Source: an uncultured Christensenella sp. (GTDB lineage: Bacteria; Bacillota; Clostridia; Christensenellales; UBA3700). Taken from it: DNA of 64,000 nt. A program made the position numbers and the translations under genes. The notes under the pieces are model-generated. The model worked only from the letters and a program-made list of their open reading frames with translations. It ran no database searches and was not told the DNA's origin. Below, piece by piece: positions 24,937-33,942 of the stretch. Location of the stretch: contig CAJTYW010000001.1 of assembly GCA_910583995.1 (NCBI GenBank), positions 1-64,000 of the forward strand, written 5' to 3'. Numbering within the stretch: position 1 is the first letter of the stretch; each line of letters opens with the position of its first letter.

Positions 24937-26430
24937 ATGGATTTTGCAATAAGCAGTGAAAGTATGCGACTTTCAGACGAATATACAATAAAAAATTGTG
25001 GCGTGAGTGCTATTCAGTTGATGGATAGGGCAGCTAATGCTATTTTTAATGAGATAGAAAGCGGGGAGTATCGTAAAATTGCAATTGTTTGTGGTAGTGG
25101 AAATAATGGTGGCGATGGTTATTGCTTGGCATTAAAATTGCTAGACAAAGGATATAACGTAGCTGTTTTTGGCAAAACGCCTAAAACAGATAGTGCTAGA
25201 TATTATTTTGATATATTAATAAATAAATATCCGTTTGATTTTAAGGAGATTTCAAAACTTACAAATATTACAAATCTATCAAGATATCATATAGTTGTTG
25301 ATTGTTTGCTTGGAAATGGAATAAAAGGCAATTTGACTGACGAATATATTGGCTATATAAATGTTATAAATACAGGCAAATATATTATAAGTTGCGATAT
25401 ATCGAGCGGATTAAATAGTGATACTGGTGTAAAATCACCTGTCAGCGTAAAGGCAAATAAAACAATCGCAATACAATGTTATAAACCAGGTCATTTTTTG
25501 CAGGACGGCAAAGACCATACAGGCGAATTAAAGGTTTGTGATATAGGAATTGAAGTTTTAGGTGAAAAGTATTATATTTGTGATAATGAATTTGTCAAAA
25601 AGATATTTTTGCCAAGATTGCATAATTCTCATAAAGGTGATTATGGAAGATGCGGAATTGTAGCTTGCTCAAAACATTATGTTGGAGCGGGGATTTTGTC
25701 ATATGATTCATCTTATAGTGTAGCTAGTTCTTGCGAAAAGATGGGGACAAGTTCTTTAAGCGTCGGTTGTGGATATAGCTATTTGTTTGTCCCTGAAATG
25801 ATGTTGCCGTATATGTGGAGCAGAGTAACACATTCCTGCTTGTATTCGCATAAAGATTTAAAAAATCATAAGCTAGATAGCATTGCATTTGGAATGGGTA
25901 TCGAGGACAATAATGAAGTATTTGATATCGTGTGTGATTTGCCTTGTAAGAAGGTAATAGATGCAGACGGATTGAATATTTTGTCTAAAAATTTTGACAA
26001 GATAGATAAGTTAAAAAATTGTGTACTTACGCCACACCTAATGGAATTTAGCAGATTAACAGGCTTGAGCTTGCAGGAGATAATTGATAATCCGATAGAA
26101 ATTGCAGAATATTTTGCTAATAAATATCAAGTTGTATTATTGCTTAAAGGACCAACTACAATTATTACAGACGGGGATAAAATATATCTTAGTACTAGCG
26201 GTAATAGCGCACTTGCAAAAGGTGGTTCAGGAGATGTTTTGTCAGGTGTAATTGCAGGTCTTTTAGCTCAAAAAATTCCACCTTTAGAGAGTGCTGTTGT
26301 AGCAGCTTATATATGTGGAAAGACAGCTGAATTTGAGTCAGAAGCATTTTGCAAGCAAAGTGTTTTGCCTAATATGATAGCAAATGATGTTGGATTCATT
26401 TTGAGTAAAATTTTAAAAGATCAATTTTAA
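24937..26430 (+). CDS. nnr: Bifunctional NAD(P)HX epimerase/dehydratase
   Basis: The 497-aa fusion repairs hydrated NADH and NADPH. The N-terminal YjeF_N epimerase (about 1-210) has IAIVCGSGNNGGDGYCLALKL and DCLLGNGI. The C-terminal carbohydrate-kinase-like dehydratase (about 225-495) has KVIDADGLNIL, VLTPHLMEFSRL, VLLKGPTTII and ALAKGGSGDVLSG with the catalytic GSGD. Both domains look intact. A Cys-rich stretch near 265-290 replaces the usual sequence but leaves the fold motifs in place. There is no obvious ribosome binding site before the ATG. Confidence 0.94.
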   Translation: MDFAISSESMRLSDEYTIKNCGVSAIQLMDRAANAIFNEIESGEYRKIAIVCGSGNNGGDGYCLALKLLDKGYNVAVFGKTPKTDSARYYFDILINKYPFDFKEISKLTNITNLSRYHIVVDCLLGNGIKGNLTDEYIGYINVINTGKYIISCDISSGLNSDTGVKSPVSVKANKTIAIQCYKPGHFLQDGKDHTGELKVCDIGIEVLGEKYYICDNEFVKKIFLPRLHNSHKGDYGRCGIVACSKHYVGAGILSYDSSYSVASSCEKMGTSSLSVGCGYSYLFVPEMMLPYMWSRVTHSCLYSHKDLKNHKLDSIAFGMGIEDNNEVFDIVCDLPCKKVIDADGLNILSKNFDKIDKLKNCVLTPHLMEFSRLTGLSLQEIIDNPIEIAEYFANKYQVVLLLKGPTTIITDGDKIYLSTSGNSALAKGGSGDVLSGVIAGLLAQKIPPLESAVVAAYICGKTAEFESEAFCKQSVLPNMIANDVGFILSKILKDQF

Positions 26431-26557
26431 TAAATTATAAAAACTCAATTAAATTAGAATAAAACTTAATAAATTATTATGAAATAACGCTGTTTTTAGA
26501 GTAATTTTGGTATTTTTGTATAAAATATGTAAATTTTATACAAATAAAAAACAAATA

Positions 26558-26591
26558 AGGTTTTGGCAAAATTTAATGCCAAAACCTATTT
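26558..26591. terminator. Bidirectional terminator between nnr and mazF
   Basis: AGGTTTTGGCA pairs with TGCCAAAACCT (26577-26587). A T-run follows on the + strand and an A-rich tract on the other side serves the - strand. Confidence 0.85.
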
Positions 26592-26939
26592 TTATTCAAA
26601 GAAACCTAAGCTTACAAGCAGTGCGTCATTTACTTTTTTTATAACAATTTCATCTCCGATTTCGCCCACCTTTTCCTTCAGCCGTTTTTTATCCAATGTT
26701 CTCAGTTGTTCGAGCAGAATTACAGAGTCTTTTTGAAGTCCGAATTCTCCACTTTTTAGTTCGATATGGGTTGGTAGCTTTGCTTTATTTATTTGACTGG
26801 TTATGGCTGCAACTATTACGGTAGGGCTGTATTTATTGCCGATGTCATTCTGTACAATAAGTATGGGGCGTATTCCGCCTTGTTCACTTCCTACCACCGG
26901 GCTTAGGTCTGCGTAATATATTTCTCCTCTTTTTATCAT
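26592..26939 (-). CDS. MazF/EndoA-type mRNA interferase, without visible antitoxin
   Basis: The 115-aa protein starts MIKRGEIYYADLSPVVGSEQ and continues with RPILIVQNDIGNKYSPTVIVAAIT, then PTHIELKSGEFGLQKDSVILLEQLRT. These are the PemK/MazF/NdoA motifs that form the RNA-binding pocket and catalytic Arg/Thr residues. NdoA cuts single-stranded mRNA. In Bacillus the antitoxin gene lies directly upstream. Here the 205 bases upstream on the - strand contain no such gene, only a promoter at 27028-27056. AAGGAG precedes the ATG. Confidence 0.92.
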   Translation of the reverse strand: MIKRGEIYYADLSPVVGSEQGGIRPILIVQNDIGNKYSPTVIVAAITSQINKAKLPTHIELKSGEFGLQKDSVILLEQLRTLDKKRLKEKVGEIGDEIVIKKVNDALLVSLGFFE

Positions 26940-27027
26940 ATTGCTCCTTTGCCACCAATATATGATATGTAAATGGCTGTTTTTTTTCTACTATTTCACC
27001 TTTTCAATTATTGACGCAATAGAGCAA

Positions 27028-27056
27028 TTTATACTAGTTTTAACAAATTTTAACAA
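27028..27056 (-). promoter_or_regulatory. Promoter of the mazF gene
   Basis: On the - strand TTGTTA and TATAAA are separated by 17 bases. No antitoxin ORF lies between it and mazF. Confidence 0.5.
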
Positions 27057-27061
27057 ATGAC

Positions 27062-27090
27062 TTGATTTTACTATCAAAATAATATATAAT
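27062..27090 (+). promoter_or_regulatory. Promoter of the co-polymerase pair
   Basis: TTGATT (27062-27067), 17-base spacer, TATAAT (27085-27090). It faces away from the mazF promoter only 6 bases away. Confidence 0.65.
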
Positions 27091-27144
27091 AATAGCAGTC
27101 AATATATAATATGCAATGCTTTATGTTTTGTAGTTAGGAGTATT

Positions 27145-27963
27145 ATGTGTAATTTATCAAATGTATTAAAATTATTCTTGTTTAAGATATATTTGTTTGT
27201 TATTATGTTTGCAATTGTGTTTGGTGTAAGTTATGTTCGTGGTGCAATAAATAATAATCCTAATATTATTGACCGTGGTAGTTATGTCAGTGTAGGAGAG
27301 CTTGCTGTTTCTTCAAGTTCTGTTAATAGTGATAATAATTTGGACACTTATATGAAAAATGTCATTCACCGTGCAAATAGCAACATTTTTGCAGATTATG
27401 TTGTTGAGAATATAAAGGCTGATTTAGGTAATACGCTTGGTAGTTTTGCTAAATATAATCTCGATGAAGAAAATCTTGATGCTGTATCTAAACTTACAAG
27501 AAACGATATTAAAGCAAATCTTTTAGTTGAAAAAAATGAAGGAACTACTATATTTAAAGTTAGCTTTTCGGATAAAAATTATCCGCTTGTTGCTCAAAGT
27601 GTAAATTCATTTATTATGCAATGTATGAATGATATTTTGCCAGACGATACGGATAATATACTTGGTGGCGTAGTTGAAGATGTAAATTTGAGTTTTAATA
27701 TTATCAATCCTGCAAGTTTGCCTACCATCTTACAAAATTCAAAAGTAATAGACGGAAATTCTATAAGTTTCGTAAAAATTACTATTATAAGCTTTGCAAT
27801 CTATGTTGTTTTGGTTATTTTGATTGATTTTATAATTGGATATATCACAAATAAACAAAAAGTTAAAACTTTGGTTAAAGCAGATTTGATTGCTGAAATA
27901 GAGTTACCTTATTTTAAAAATCGTAAGCAAAAGGAGAGTGTGCAATATGAAAAAGCAGAGTGA
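27145..27963 (+). CDS. Wzz/YveK-like chain-length (polysaccharide co-polymerase) protein
   Basis: The 272-aa protein has two membrane helices (about 10-32 and 208-232) enclosing an extracellular loop of about 170 residues. The loop holds the pattern DTYMKNVIHRANSN...IFADYVVENIKADLG and a conserved NPASLPT before the second helix. This is the topology and the NPAxxP motif of Wzz/CapA-type co-polymerases, which set polysaccharide chain length with a BY-kinase. The next gene starts inside its 3' end and encodes a kinase-like partner. No glycosyltransferases, flippase or polymerase lie nearby. TAGGAG precedes the ATG. Confidence 0.7.
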   Translation: MCNLSNVLKLFLFKIYLFVIMFAIVFGVSYVRGAINNNPNIIDRGSYVSVGELAVSSSSVNSDNNLDTYMKNVIHRANSNIFADYVVENIKADLGNTLGSFAKYNLDEENLDAVSKLTRNDIKANLLVEKNEGTTIFKVSFSDKNYPLVAQSVNSFIMQCMNDILPDDTDNILGGVVEDVNLSFNIINPASLPTILQNSKVIDGNSISFVKITIISFAIYVVLVILIDFIIGYITNKQKVKTLVKADLIAEIELPYFKNRKQKESVQYEKAE

Positions 27964-28519
27964 AATAAATAAAAATTTGCTATGTGCAGAAAATAATGTA
28001 AACTCTTTAAATTATGAAAATTTAGCAATGACTCTTTTGAGTAAAAAGACGGAAGACACAAATTTCAGTGCTATTACAACTGATATTAAATCTTCTAATA
28101 TTTCTGCAATTGTGACTTTAAATGTTGCTTATATTTTGAAAAAACATAACAAAAATGTTTTGGTTATTAATTTAGATACACAAAGTCAAGCAATTAATAA
28201 TTTATTGGTTGCATCTAATGATAATGAAAAAATAGTAAATTATAAAGAAATCGATGTTTTATTGCCGTCTTCTGCCGATTTATTTTGTGGTATGCAATTG
28301 GAAGATTTAAAAAACAAGTTTTCTGAGTACGATTTTGTGATTTTTTGCGTACCATCACCAAAATATAGCACAAATTATCTAGCACTTCCAAAGTCAGTTG
28401 ATTTTTATGTTTTAATAAACAGATTCTTCTCAAGTTATTTTGCTGCAAACAAGTGTTTAGATTTATTGGACACTGCAGAACAAAATATTGTAGGTAGTGT
28501 TTATATTAAAATTAAATAA
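27947..28519 (+). CDS. Degenerate BY-kinase/ParA-like partner of the Wzz-like protein
   Basis: This 190-aa protein has the layout of a CapB/YveL tyrosine kinase or ParA-type ATPase: ENLAMTLLS, a central SNISAIVTLNVAYILKKHNK, KNVLVINLDTQSQ (Walker A'-like), a YDFVIFCVPSP Walker B-like segment and GSVYIKIK. The Walker A Lys-Ser/Thr of the GxGKST loop is missing; the loop reads DIKSSNIS. There is no C-terminal tyrosine cluster. It may be a non-catalytic regulator. The ATG at 27947 has AAGGAG upstream and overlaps the preceding gene by 17 bases. Assignment rests on layout and context more than on sequence similarity. Confidence 0.55.
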   Translation: MKKQSEINKNLLCAENNVNSLNYENLAMTLLSKKTEDTNFSAITTDIKSSNISAIVTLNVAYILKKHNKNVLVINLDTQSQAINNLLVASNDNEKIVNYKEIDVLLPSSADLFCGMQLEDLKNKFSEYDFVIFCVPSPKYSTNYLALPKSVDFYVLINRFFSSYFAANKCLDLLDTAEQNIVGSVYIKIK

Positions 28520-28606
28520 TTGGCTTGTGGTTAGTTTTTAATTTTTGGATATTAATTTAGTTAATAAACAATTTTAAATTTCTATTTAGTATAAAAGGTA
28601 AATAAT

Positions 28607-29395
28607 ATGAAATTAGGTATATCAACTGCATCTTTTTTTACAAAAGTTGATACTGAAGACACATTTGAATACATAAAAGCATTTAAAGCACCCGTTTGCG
28701 AGGTGTTTTTGTCAAGTTTTAGTGAGTATGACGGTGAATTTACACAAAAAATTGTGAATAATAAATGTGTTGATGTGCATTCCATACATACTTTGACAAA
28801 TCAATTTGAGCCTGAATTATTCAGTTTAAATCCAAGGGCAAGTAGTGACTCTTTAAAAATTTTTAGAAAGGCATTGTCAACAGGTCAAAAACTTGGTGCA
28901 AAGTATTATACTTTTCACGGAGCAACAAGACTTAAAAAAATTGATTACAACTTTGATTATGTAAGACTAGGTAAAATCGTAAATAATTTGATTAATGTTG
29001 CAAAAGAGTATGATATTACATTGAGTTATGAAACAGTGCATTGGGCATATTTTAGTGAACCGCAATATTTTGCAAATTTGAAAAAGCAATGTCCCGATTT
29101 GAAAGCGACACTTGATATTAAACAAATTATGCAGGCAAGCGGTGATTATCGCGGCTTTTTAAATGCTATTGGCGATAATCTTACTACTGTGCATCTTTGC
29201 GACTATGACGAAAATAGGAAATTGTTTATTCCAGGCAAAGGTAAATTTGATTTTGTAGAGTTATTTAAAATACTTTTGGATATGGGATTTGACGGGGCTT
29301 GTCTTATGGAAGTTTATCCGCAAGGCTATCAAAGTATAGAAGAATTGCAAAATTCCTATGAGTATTTGCTTGAGTGTTTAGACAATGTAAAGTGA
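28607..29395 (+). CDS. Sugar phosphate isomerase/epimerase-like TIM-barrel protein
   Basis: The 262-aa protein has the xylose isomerase-like TIM barrel (AP endonuclease 2 family). Visible elements are KLGISTASFFT at the N-terminus, GAKYYTFHGA near 103, the metal-binding segment LSYETVHW, CPDLKATLDIKQ near 164, TVHLCDYDENRKLFIPGKGKFDF with His and Asp ligands, and CLMEVYPQGY. The ligands E, D, H and E are all present. The substrate cannot be told from sequence. It precedes pgi by 141 bases, which suggests sugar metabolism. Confidence 0.8.
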   Translation: MKLGISTASFFTKVDTEDTFEYIKAFKAPVCEVFLSSFSEYDGEFTQKIVNNKCVDVHSIHTLTNQFEPELFSLNPRASSDSLKIFRKALSTGQKLGAKYYTFHGATRLKKIDYNFDYVRLGKIVNNLINVAKEYDITLSYETVHWAYFSEPQYFANLKKQCPDLKATLDIKQIMQASGDYRGFLNAIGDNLTTVHLCDYDENRKLFIPGKGKFDFVELFKILLDMGFDGACLMEVYPQGYQSIEELQNSYEYLLECLDNVK

Positions 29396-29536
29396 TTTTT
29401 GCTAAGATTAAAAATGCTATTTTATGATAGCAAAGCTTATAAAAAATATTTATTATTTAATTATCATTGTTGCAAAAATTGCATTTTACAATATTTGCGA
29501 CTTAAAAAATGAAAATTTATACCATTGGAGGAGTAT

Positions 29537-30940
29537 ATGGATAAAAATAAAATTAGATTAGATTACAACAATATGATGGCAGATGTAATCGGCGACAAAG
29601 GTTTTACAAAAGCTGATTTTGAAAAAGTAACAGACAGAGTTGACTTTGCAGTTGATTACTTTAACGAAAAGAAGGGTACAGGCTTTATGGGCTGGACTAA
29701 ACTTCACGATGAGCAAGATGAAGTTGTAGAAGATATTATCAAGACAGCTGAAGAAGTACGCAGTAAATTTAAAAACTTTGTAGTTTTGGGAATTGGTGGT
29801 TCTGCTTTAGGTCCTATTTCTGCATTTCAAGCACTTTGCCATTTACATCACAATGAAGTAAATCAAGGACGCAGAAAAAATGCTCCTAAATTTTATGTAG
29901 AAGATAACGTTGACCCTGAAAGAATGGTTGCATTATTAAACACTATCAAATTAAAAGATAGTATGTTTAACGTTATCACAAAGAGTGGTTCAACAAGTGA
30001 AACAATGACTCAATATCTTGTTATCAAAGATGCTTTGGAAAAAGCTGGTTTGAATCCAAAAGAGCATATCATTACAACTACTTCAGCAAACAGCGGTAAT
30101 CTTATTAAAATTGCAAAGGCAGAAGGTTATAAGACTTTTTATATTCCTGACGGCGTTGGCGGTAGATTTAGTGAGCTTTGCCCAGTAGGTTTGTTGCCTG
30201 CTGCAGTACTTGGTATTGATATTAAACAAATGCTTGAAGGTGCTAAATTTATGTATGATAGCTGTGTTAATGGTGAAAAAGCAAGTAATATGGCTTTGAC
30301 AGCAGCTACATTGCAATATATTGCTATAACAAAAGGTCATAACATTTCAGTAATGATGCCTTATGCAGACAGCTTGAAATTTATTGCTGACTGGTATTGC
30401 CAATTATGGGGTGAAAGCTTAGGTAAAAATAAACTTATGGATGGTAGCCCTTGCAATATAGGACAAACTCCTGTAAAAGCTCTTGGCGTTACAGACCAAC
30501 ACAGCCAAATTCAACTTTATACAGAAGGTCCTTTTGATAAAGTTATTACTTTTATCGCTGTTGATAAATATCGTAAAAAGGTTGTTATTCCACAAGGTTG
30601 TGAAGATTATCCAAATGTAAACTTCCTATGCGGACACACTATGAATGAGCTTATTACTGCAGAAAGAAAAGCTACAGAGTACGCTGTAACAAAAGCAGGT
30701 AAGTTAAATCACACAATTTATTTGCCATCAGTTTCTGAATATACTTTAGGACAACTTATGATGTTCTTTGAATTAAAAACTGCTTATTGTGGATTTATGC
30801 TTAACATTGACCCATTTAATCAACCAGGTGTTGAAGAAGGTAAGAATGCAACTTATGCTTTGCTTGGCAGACCAGGTTACGAAGAAAAAGCTAATGAGTT
30901 AAGAGCAGGCATTAAAAAATCTAAAAAATACATTATGTAA
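29537..30940 (+). CDS. pgi: Glucose-6-phosphate isomerase
   Basis: The 467-aa enzyme interconverts glucose 6-phosphate and fructose 6-phosphate. Recognised are FVVLGIGGSALGP near 85, VITKSGSTSETMTQYLV near 148, GVGGRFSELCPVGLLPA near 205, DQHSQIQLYTEGP near 315 and the C-terminal FNQPGVEEGKNATYALLG. Family length and the catalytic Glu/His/Lys context are intact. The ATG at 29537 is chosen because GGAGGAG lies 7 bases upstream; the in-frame TTG at 29525 lies on top of that site. A strong terminator follows at 31085. Confidence 0.95.
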   Translation: MDKNKIRLDYNNMMADVIGDKGFTKADFEKVTDRVDFAVDYFNEKKGTGFMGWTKLHDEQDEVVEDIIKTAEEVRSKFKNFVVLGIGGSALGPISAFQALCHLHHNEVNQGRRKNAPKFYVEDNVDPERMVALLNTIKLKDSMFNVITKSGSTSETMTQYLVIKDALEKAGLNPKEHIITTTSANSGNLIKIAKAEGYKTFYIPDGVGGRFSELCPVGLLPAAVLGIDIKQMLEGAKFMYDSCVNGEKASNMALTAATLQYIAITKGHNISVMMPYADSLKFIADWYCQLWGESLGKNKLMDGSPCNIGQTPVKALGVTDQHSQIQLYTEGPFDKVITFIAVDKYRKKVVIPQGCEDYPNVNFLCGHTMNELITAERKATEYAVTKAGKLNHTIYLPSVSEYTLGQLMMFFELKTAYCGFMLNIDPFNQPGVEEGKNATYALLGRPGYEEKANELRAGIKKSKKYIM

Positions 30941-31047
30941 TTTAATTTTACTTTTAAAATAATTACGATTAGATTTTAATATTTGCAAAAATTGATGTGT
31001 GCTTGGTTAAATTGTTTTAATAATATTTTGTTTAAAAATTTAGCTAA

Positions 31048-31072
31048 AAGCTTTTGAAAATCGGTATTAAAT
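31048..31072 (+). repeat. 25-bp intergenic repeat, copy 4
   Basis: AAGCTTTTGAAAATCGGTAT followed by TAAAT, 107 bases after the pgi stop and 12 bases before its terminator. Confidence 0.7.
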
Positions 31073-31084
31073 TGAAATTAAACA

Positions 31085-31120
31085 AAAAAATCCGTGGAAT
31101 GTTTTCCACGGATTTTTTGT
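31085..31120. terminator. Strong bidirectional terminator after pgi
   Basis: AAAAAATCCGTGGAA and TTCCACGGATTTTTT form a 15-bp stem with a 4-base loop. The symmetric A/T runs also serve the convergent gene at 31187. Confidence 0.9.
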
Positions 31121-31186
31121 GTTATTTTTATTAGGTAGTTTTATTAAAATAACAAAAATTTAAAAAATGTAGTCAAATAATTAAAA

Positions 31187-31405
31187 TTAATTATTACCGC
31201 AATTGCAATTATTTCCGCCACAACAGCAAAGTAATAACAAGATAATAAGCCAACTCCAATTACCAAATCCATTAAAATTATTATTGTTTATTGGCATAAC
31301 ATTATTGTCGCAATTACAACAACAATTACAGCCGTTTTGTGAAGCACTGCCAGTAAAATAACCAAAAATTAAAGGTAACAATCCGCTACAATTACAATTA
31401 TTCAT
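31187..31405 (-). CDS. Small Cys- and Asn-rich protein, probable spore-associated
   Basis: This 72-aa protein has 16 Cys and many Asn and Gly residues. CNCCCNCDNN and CCCGGNNCNCGNN clusters flank a hydrophobic segment FGNWSWLIILLLL. Small proteins of this make-up are common in spore-forming Clostridia and are often annotated as high-cysteine or spore-coat-like. No activity is known for them. A perfect GGAGGTC ribosome binding site lies on the - strand just upstream of the ATG. Cys clusters may bind metals or form disulfide cross-links in the coat, which is inference. Confidence 0.7.
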   Translation of the reverse strand: MNNCNCSGLLPLIFGYFTGSASQNGCNCCCNCDNNVMPINNNNFNGFGNWSWLIILLLLCCCGGNNCNCGNN

Positions 31406-31565
31406 AAGACCTCCAAAAATCTATGTTTTCTTTCTTTTACTACAATATGCGTCTTTTACAGAAATTGTTACATAAAAACGGAAAGTTTTTTTTGTCATTA
31501 TTGGGTATTATTTTGTAAAATAATATTTTAGAGAATAAATTTATAATTAATTGCCGGAGGTAAAA

Positions 31566-31928
31566 ATGGAAGAATACGTAAATATTAATAAAGCGGACGA
31601 AGAGTTTTTGAGAAAATATATGCCGTCTTTTGAAGCAAGTAATATGATAGCGGAATTTTATTCTGTTTTTGGTGATAATACAAGAATAAGAATCTTGTCA
31701 GCTTTGTCTATTGCAAAAATGTGTGTTTGTGATTTATGCTATACGCTAAAGCTAAATCAAAGTACGGTTTCTCATCAATTAAAAATTTTGCGTGACGCTA
31801 AAATAGTTGGTTGCAAAAGGGACGGAAAACTGATTGTTTATTATATTATTAATCCATTTGTAAATGATGTTATTGTAACAGGCGTAGATAACTATCAAAA
31901 AACTTATGATACAAGAAGGATTGGATAA
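31566..31928 (+). CDS. ArsR/SmtB family transcriptional regulator
   Basis: The 120-aa winged-helix protein has FGDNTRIRILSALS near 40, the metal-sensing CVCDLCYTL (a variant of the ELCVCDL alpha-3 site), STVSHQLKILRDAKIV as the recognition helix and GKLIVYYII in the wing. The three Cys suggest sensing of a soft metal or thiol-reactive ligand. No transporter or resistance gene adjoins it; uvrC follows under its own promoter. GGAGG precedes the ATG at 31566, which is better than the in-frame codon at 31551. Confidence 0.9.
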   Translation: MEEYVNINKADEEFLRKYMPSFEASNMIAEFYSVFGDNTRIRILSALSIAKMCVCDLCYTLKLNQSTVSHQLKILRDAKIVGCKRDGKLIVYYIINPFVNDVIVTGVDNYQKTYDTRRIG

Positions 31929-31934
31929 ATATAT

Positions 31935-31964
31935 TGACACTAAACCGAAAATTATGCTAAAATA
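31935..31964 (+). promoter_or_regulatory. Promoter of uvrC
   Basis: TTGACA (31935-31940), 18-base spacer ending in TGC, TAAAAT (31959-31964). Confidence 0.6.
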
Positions 31965-32039
31965 CTAATGTATAAATACATAGCTTGTTAAAAGTAAAAA
32001 TACTTTTGGCAAGTAAATTAAGCTTATTTTTGGTTGTGT

Positions 32040-33869
32040 ATGAATGAATTAATAGCACAAAAATTGAAAGATTTGCCCGAAAAACCCGGCGTTTATATTA
32101 TGAAATCGGAAAAAGGGGAAATTTTATACATCGGTAAGGCTCGCTCTTTAAAAAATAGGGTGCGTCAATATTTTGGTTCTCCGAAAAATAAGACTACCAA
32201 AGTATTGGTTATGGTGTCTAAAATTTATAATTTTGATTATATTATCACTCACAACGAAATTGAAGCATTGGTACTTGAAAATAACCTTATTAAAAAGCAC
32301 AAACCACCTTACAATATTTTATTGAAAGATGATAAAAATTACCCTTTTATAAGAATTAATATGAATGAAAAATTTCCTAAAATCCAAGTTGTAAGAAAAC
32401 TTGCAAAAGACGGAGCAAAGTATTTTGGACCTTATATGCAAGGGATTTCTGCAAAAGAGATTATGGAACTTATACATTCTGCTTTTAAATTAAGAACTTG
32501 CAATATTAATATGGAAAACCCACCAAAAAACCACAGACCTTGCTTGAATAATCATATCGGAAGATGCTTAGCACCTTGTGTAGGTGCAATAACACGTGAG
32601 CAATATATGGATATTATTGGCGAAGTTATAAAATTTTTGCAAGGAAATGACAAATCAATAGAAAGAATAATAAAGGAAAAAATGCTTGATGCAAGTGAAA
32701 AGGAAGAGTTTGAACTTGCTATTTATTATCGTGAAAGACTAAAAGTGCTTGAAAAGTTAGTAAGAAAACAAGTTACCGCTTTGCCAAATGATGCAGATTT
32801 GGATATTTTTGCAATAGCAAGTGACGGAATTAATACAGTTATTTCTATGTTGTTTGTTAGGGGCGGTAAGCTTTTGGGCGGTGACAAGCAACTTGTCAAT
32901 TCGCTTAGCCTAGATTGTGCATCAACTTTGGAAAGTTTTGTTTATAGCTATTACAATGGTGATAATTTGCTTGTAAATCAAATTTTGGTCAATGAAGAAT
33001 TTGAAGATTTTGAATTAATAAGCGAATATTTAACTGGCAAAAAAGGTAGCAGAGTTTTGGTTGCAACTCCTATTATGGGTGTTAGAAAGCAATTGGTTGA
33101 TATGGCTTATGCAAATGCTCAAGATTATCTTGCTAAATGCAAAAATCAAGAAGAAAGAACTTATAATATGACTTTGGGTGCAGTAAGCCAATTGCAACAA
33201 ATGTTAAATTTGCCTGTTATGCCAAACAGAATAGAGTGTTATGATATTTCTAATATCAGCGGTACAGATAAAGTATCTAGTATGGTTGTGTTTGAAAATG
33301 GTGAAAAAGCAGGCAAAATGTACAGAAAATTTAAAATCAAAACAGTTGAAGGTAGCAATGACTTTGCATCAATGAAAGAAACATTGATTAGAAGATTTTC
33401 TCATTTGAGTGACGACGATATTTCTTTTTCATCATACCCCGATTTGATAGTTGTTGATGGTGGTAAAGGTCAATTAAAATATGCCTTACAAGCAATGGAA
33501 GAGAGTAATGTGCATTTTAATATCATAAGCTTGGCAGAGCGTGAAGAAGAAATTTATCTTCCGCACACATCTGAACCTGTAGTGCTGTCAAAAGATAGTC
33601 AAGCGTTAAGATTATTGCAAAGAATCAGAGACGAAGCACATAGATTTGCTATAACTTACCATCGTAATTTGCGTGGTAAACGTCAAACTCAAAGCGAACT
33701 TTTGCAGATTGAAGGGGTTGGCGATAGTACAATTAAAAAGTTGTTTGCTGCATTTAAAACTTTATCCGCTATTAAAAACGCAAGTGTAGAAGAACTTTCA
33801 GAAGTAAAAGGTGTTAGTAAAAAAGTCGCAACAAATATTTATCAATTTTATCATACTGTGATTGACTAA
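32040..33869 (+). CDS. uvrC: Excinuclease ABC subunit C
   Basis: The 609-aa nuclease makes both incisions in nucleotide excision repair. In order: GIY-YIG domain (GVYIMKSEKGEILYIGKA near 17-34), the Cys region FGPYMQGI, CLNNHIGRCLAPC near 175, a UVR motif near 200-240, the RNase H-like domain with ECYDISNISG and DLIVVDGGKGQLKYA, and a tandem helix-hairpin-helix tail (LLQIEGVGDSTIKKLF, SEVKGVSKKVATNIY). All expected domains are present. The ATG at 32040 has no strong ribosome binding site; the in-frame TTG at 32034 is an alternative. Confidence 0.96.
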   Translation: MNELIAQKLKDLPEKPGVYIMKSEKGEILYIGKARSLKNRVRQYFGSPKNKTTKVLVMVSKIYNFDYIITHNEIEALVLENNLIKKHKPPYNILLKDDKNYPFIRINMNEKFPKIQVVRKLAKDGAKYFGPYMQGISAKEIMELIHSAFKLRTCNINMENPPKNHRPCLNNHIGRCLAPCVGAITREQYMDIIGEVIKFLQGNDKSIERIIKEKMLDASEKEEFELAIYYRERLKVLEKLVRKQVTALPNDADLDIFAIASDGINTVISMLFVRGGKLLGGDKQLVNSLSLDCASTLESFVYSYYNGDNLLVNQILVNEEFEDFELISEYLTGKKGSRVLVATPIMGVRKQLVDMAYANAQDYLAKCKNQEERTYNMTLGAVSQLQQMLNLPVMPNRIECYDISNISGTDKVSSMVVFENGEKAGKMYRKFKIKTVEGSNDFASMKETLIRRFSHLSDDDISFSSYPDLIVVDGGKGQLKYALQAMEESNVHFNIISLAEREEEIYLPHTSEPVVLSKDSQALRLLQRIRDEAHRFAITYHRNLRGKRQTQSELLQIEGVGDSTIKKLFAAFKTLSAIKNASVEELSEVKGVSKKVATNIYQFYHTVID

Positions 33870-33942
33870 AGAGTGTTTTAGTGTTAAAATGATAAAAGTA
33901 TATATAGATAATATTTTTGCTTAAAAACAATAGGAGATAAAA

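Noticed and set aside
26940..27144. Antitoxin gene upstream of mazF
   Set aside because: All frames on the - strand are interrupted within short distances and no AbrB- or RHH-like sequence is visible.
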